From assembly GCA_945901045.1 (NCBI GenBank), contig CAMDKK010000044.1, forward strand, positions 1 through 34,461: a DNA stretch of 34,461 bases, in the 5' to 3' direction. Source of the DNA: Limnohabitans sp. Rim8. Its GTDB lineage: Bacteria > Pseudomonadota > Gammaproteobacteria > Burkholderiales > Burkholderiaceae_C. Within the stretch, counting starts at the first letter, position 1; each line of letters opens with the position of its first letter. The notes below the pieces were generated by a model that saw only the letters and a list, made by a program, of their open reading frames with translations, did no database searches and had not been told where the DNA came from. Positions 32,770-34,461 of this stretch are shown in pieces. A program made the position numbers and the translations under genes.

Positions 32770-34461
32770 TCACTGTAGCGTAAGCTTGTACACAGCCTGG
32801 CTGCCCCCTTGCGTGAAGTAAAAGGTCGCGCCCGAGATCAAGGTCTGTCCTGGGGCGGTGTCAATCAACAGGCTGGAGCTTTGCGGGTTTGCAGCTGACC
32901 AAGTGTAGGTCTTGTTCTGCGCGCCGTAGACCACCAGTCCGTTACTTGCGCCATAGAGCACGGCCGTCGGGGCGGCTGTGATGGTGCTGGTGGTGCCGCT
33001 GGGGCTCAGTGCTTTGAGGCCCGTGATCGTGGTGGTCTGTATGCCCTGGCTGTTGGTGCTGGCCGTGCCCTCGACCCAGGCCACCACACCGCCGCCCACT
33101 TTGTAGGTGCTCATGCCCGAAGAGAGTGTGGTGTTTGCGCCGCCCGATACGGATCTTGCAATCAAGCTGGCCAGTCCGCCATTGGCTGTAGTCGTTGGCG
33201 CTTGCGACCATGCCGCCCGGATGCCGTCGGTTTGCGGGTAGATGCTTCTAAAACCCGTGTTTGAAACCAGGCTCGAGGTGTTGCTGCTGGATGTCCACTG
33301 GTAGACATCAAAGTTAGAGCTGGTGCCACTGCCGCCTGTTTGCGCCCAATAAAAGAAGTTCACCACGCCGTTGACCACGGCAAAGTCATAGCTGGTGTTG
33401 CCCATGTAGTTGGCGCCGCTGGGCTGGTTGATCTTTGTGTAAGCGCCCGTGGCAATGTTGTACATCGTGTAGCTGCCCGGGTTGGCGCCAGAGTAGTCAA
33501 TCCAGACCACGTAGCCGTTATGCGCCCTGGGGTACTGCTCGTACAACTTGTTGTTGGGGCTGCCGTTCGACAAATTGGACTTCACTCCGGTGGGCGTCCA
33601 CATGTAAATGCACTCAATGGGGCAGTCGGTGTAGCCCGCTGCGGTTGAGCCCAGATAGCCGCCTTCCACAAACACGTAGCCGCCGTCCATGGCCCAGTTG
33701 TAGAGATACGGAATGGTGCTGGCACCGGCCAAAGTGGTTTCTGTGTTGGCGCTGGTGTTGCGCACGCGGTAAGAGCTGTCATTGGCTTTGTACAAAAGCA
33801 AATCAGGGTTGCTGCTGTCCACGGCGATCAGTTGCCCATTGGCCCCCATGGTGAAGTTGGGCACATAGGTGGCCGGCGATGAAGAGGTCACGACAATCGC
33901 CGCTTGCTTGGTGGTGGTGACGCTTGTGCTGTCCTTGGAGTTCACCGTCAAGGTGTAGGGGCCAGCGGGCAGTCCGGCCAGGCTGAAGGTGCCGCTGAAC
34001 GTGGTGGCCGTAGGCTGGCTCACCGTGATTGGCAGGCTGCCTAAAAATGCCGTGACCGTGACGCCACCCGCCTTATCCGAAGAAGCCGTTCCAGAAATGG
34101 ACAGATTGCCAGCGCCGTTGACAAAGGCGCCATCGATTGGACTGCTCAAGCTCAAACCCGGTGGGTTGGACAGGGCCAGCGTCAAGGTGGCTGTTTTGGA
34201 GGAGCCCGAGGCATCGATGGCGGTGGCCGCAAAGCTATGCGGCCCGGAACCCGCCGTGGCTGCATTGAAGCTGAACTGGTACAGGTTATTTGTGCCCGAG
34301 CAGTACCTGGAGCACGCGTTGGGCGCGGTGAGCACGCCTAACGAGACACCGTCCAGCTTGCCCTCGACGGAAGTGATGGCGGCGTTGGAGCTGGCCGTCA
34401 CATCCAGCAGCACTGTGCCCGTGGTGCCGTTGGCGCTCACGTTCACCGCCAGGTTGCTGTT
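32770..34461 (-). CDS. Large exported protein with Ig-like and beta-propeller-like domains (partial)
   Basis: The frame is open to the right edge (it reads NSNLAVN before the first listed start codon), so the N-terminus lies outside the window; 563 residues plus the stop are seen. The first 190 residues hold two Ig-like/bacterial adhesin-type domains rich in Thr, Ser, Gly and Ala (SSPIDGAFVNGAGNLSISGT, LAGLPAGPYTLTVNSKD). From about residue 200 to the end, repeated blades (YLYNWAMDGGYVFVEGG, NGYVVWIDYSG, GGGVVAWVEG, LYGASNGLVVYG) suggest a six- or seven-bladed propeller of the TolB/WD-like kind. Two cysteine pairs (NACSRYC, DCPIEC) fit an extracytoplasmic location. In similar proteins such parts follow a protease or adhesin domain; which applies here cannot be seen. 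GC-rich, chromosome-like codon use. Confidence 0.85.
   Translation of the reverse strand, partial: NSNLAVNVSANGTTGTVLLDVTASSNAAITSVEGKLDGVSLGVLTAPNACSRYCSGTNNLYQFSFNAATAGSGPHSFAATAIDASGSSKTATLTLALSNPPGLSLSSPIDGAFVNGAGNLSISGTASSDKAGGVTVTAFLGSLPITVSQPTATTFSGTFSLAGLPAGPYTLTVNSKDSTSVTTTKQAAIVVTSSSPATYVPNFTMGANGQLIAVDSSNPDLLLYKANDSSYRVRNTSANTETTLAGASTIPYLYNWAMDGGYVFVEGGYLGSTAAGYTDCPIECIYMWTPTGVKSNLSNGSPNNKLYEQYPRAHNGYVVWIDYSGANPGSYTMYNIATGAYTKINQPSGANYMGNTSYDFAVVNGVVNFFYWAQTGGSGTSSNFDVYQWTSSSNTSSLVSNTGFRSIYPQTDGIRAAWSQAPTTTANGGLASLIARSVSGGANTTLSSGMSTYKVGGGVVAWVEGTASTNSQGIQTTTITGLKALSPSGTTSTITAAPTAVLYGASNGLVVYGAQNKTYTWSAANPQSSSLLIDTAPGQTLISGATFYFTQGGSQAVYKLTLQ

Noticed and set aside
33340-33854. 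Plus-strand frames opposite the Ig-like/propeller gene
   Set aside because: Antisense shadows of a GC-rich repetitive gene with no conserved domain.

Overview
The window looks like a chromosomal segment of a betaproteobacterium of the order Burkholderiales, most likely family Comamonadaceae (Limnohabitans or Rhodoferax-like; the genus is a guess). The basis is the run folC, SPOR-domain gene, cvpA, purF, metZ, together with Bug-family and TRAP-type binding proteins and the style of the housekeeping proteins. Most of the window has moderately GC-rich, Comamonadaceae-like codon use. The stretch from about 21.8 to 31.3 kb is visibly more AT-rich.

Left part (1-21.4 kb), core genome. It starts with the 3' part of dxs (isoprenoid precursor synthesis). 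Next is a TRAP transporter for an organic acid, probably a 2-oxo acid: the binding protein is on the plus strand, and the small and large permeases plus an unknown two-helix membrane protein are on the minus strand, facing it. A tungstate uptake locus follows, with a one-gene ModE-type regulator divergent from tupBCA. After that come yajQ, murB, a Bug-type binding protein, argG with ppnP upstream of it, a glycine-zipper envelope protein and a YffB/ArsC-like protein. The conserved run folC, SPOR protein, cvpA, purF, metZ, gltX closes this part.

Middle (21.4-31.3 kb). A tRNA cluster Ala(GGC), Glu(TTC), Asp(GTC) is followed by an integrative element of about 9.5 kb inserted at the 3' end of tRNA-Asp. 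The last 14 bases of the mature tRNA are repeated exactly at 31253-31266, just beyond a P4-type tyrosine integrase. Next to the integrase, all on the minus strand, is a very compact operon: int, a 163-aa protein, AlpA regulator, a nucleoside-deoxyribosyltransferase-like enzyme, a primase-polymerase, an SF3-type helicase, a small doubtful ORF and an HGGxSTG protein. Most of these genes overlap by 1-10 bases. The tRNA-proximal third holds cargo of unknown role: a four-helix membrane protein with a small soluble partner, a calcineurin-like phosphoesterase and two exported proteins. No capsid, tail or conjugation gene is seen, so the element resembles a phage satellite (PICI- or P4-like) or a minimal integrative and replicative island. 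Direct repeats of about 30 bp just inside both ends look like integrase arm sites.

Right part (31.3-34.5 kb). An orphaned terminator-like hairpin probably belonged to the tRNA operon before the insertion. It is followed by a two-helix membrane protein whose tail is encoded by a 9-bp tandem repeat. Next is a decayed Phd/ParE toxin-antitoxin remnant, and then the 3' part of a large exported Ig-like/beta-propeller protein that runs off the window.
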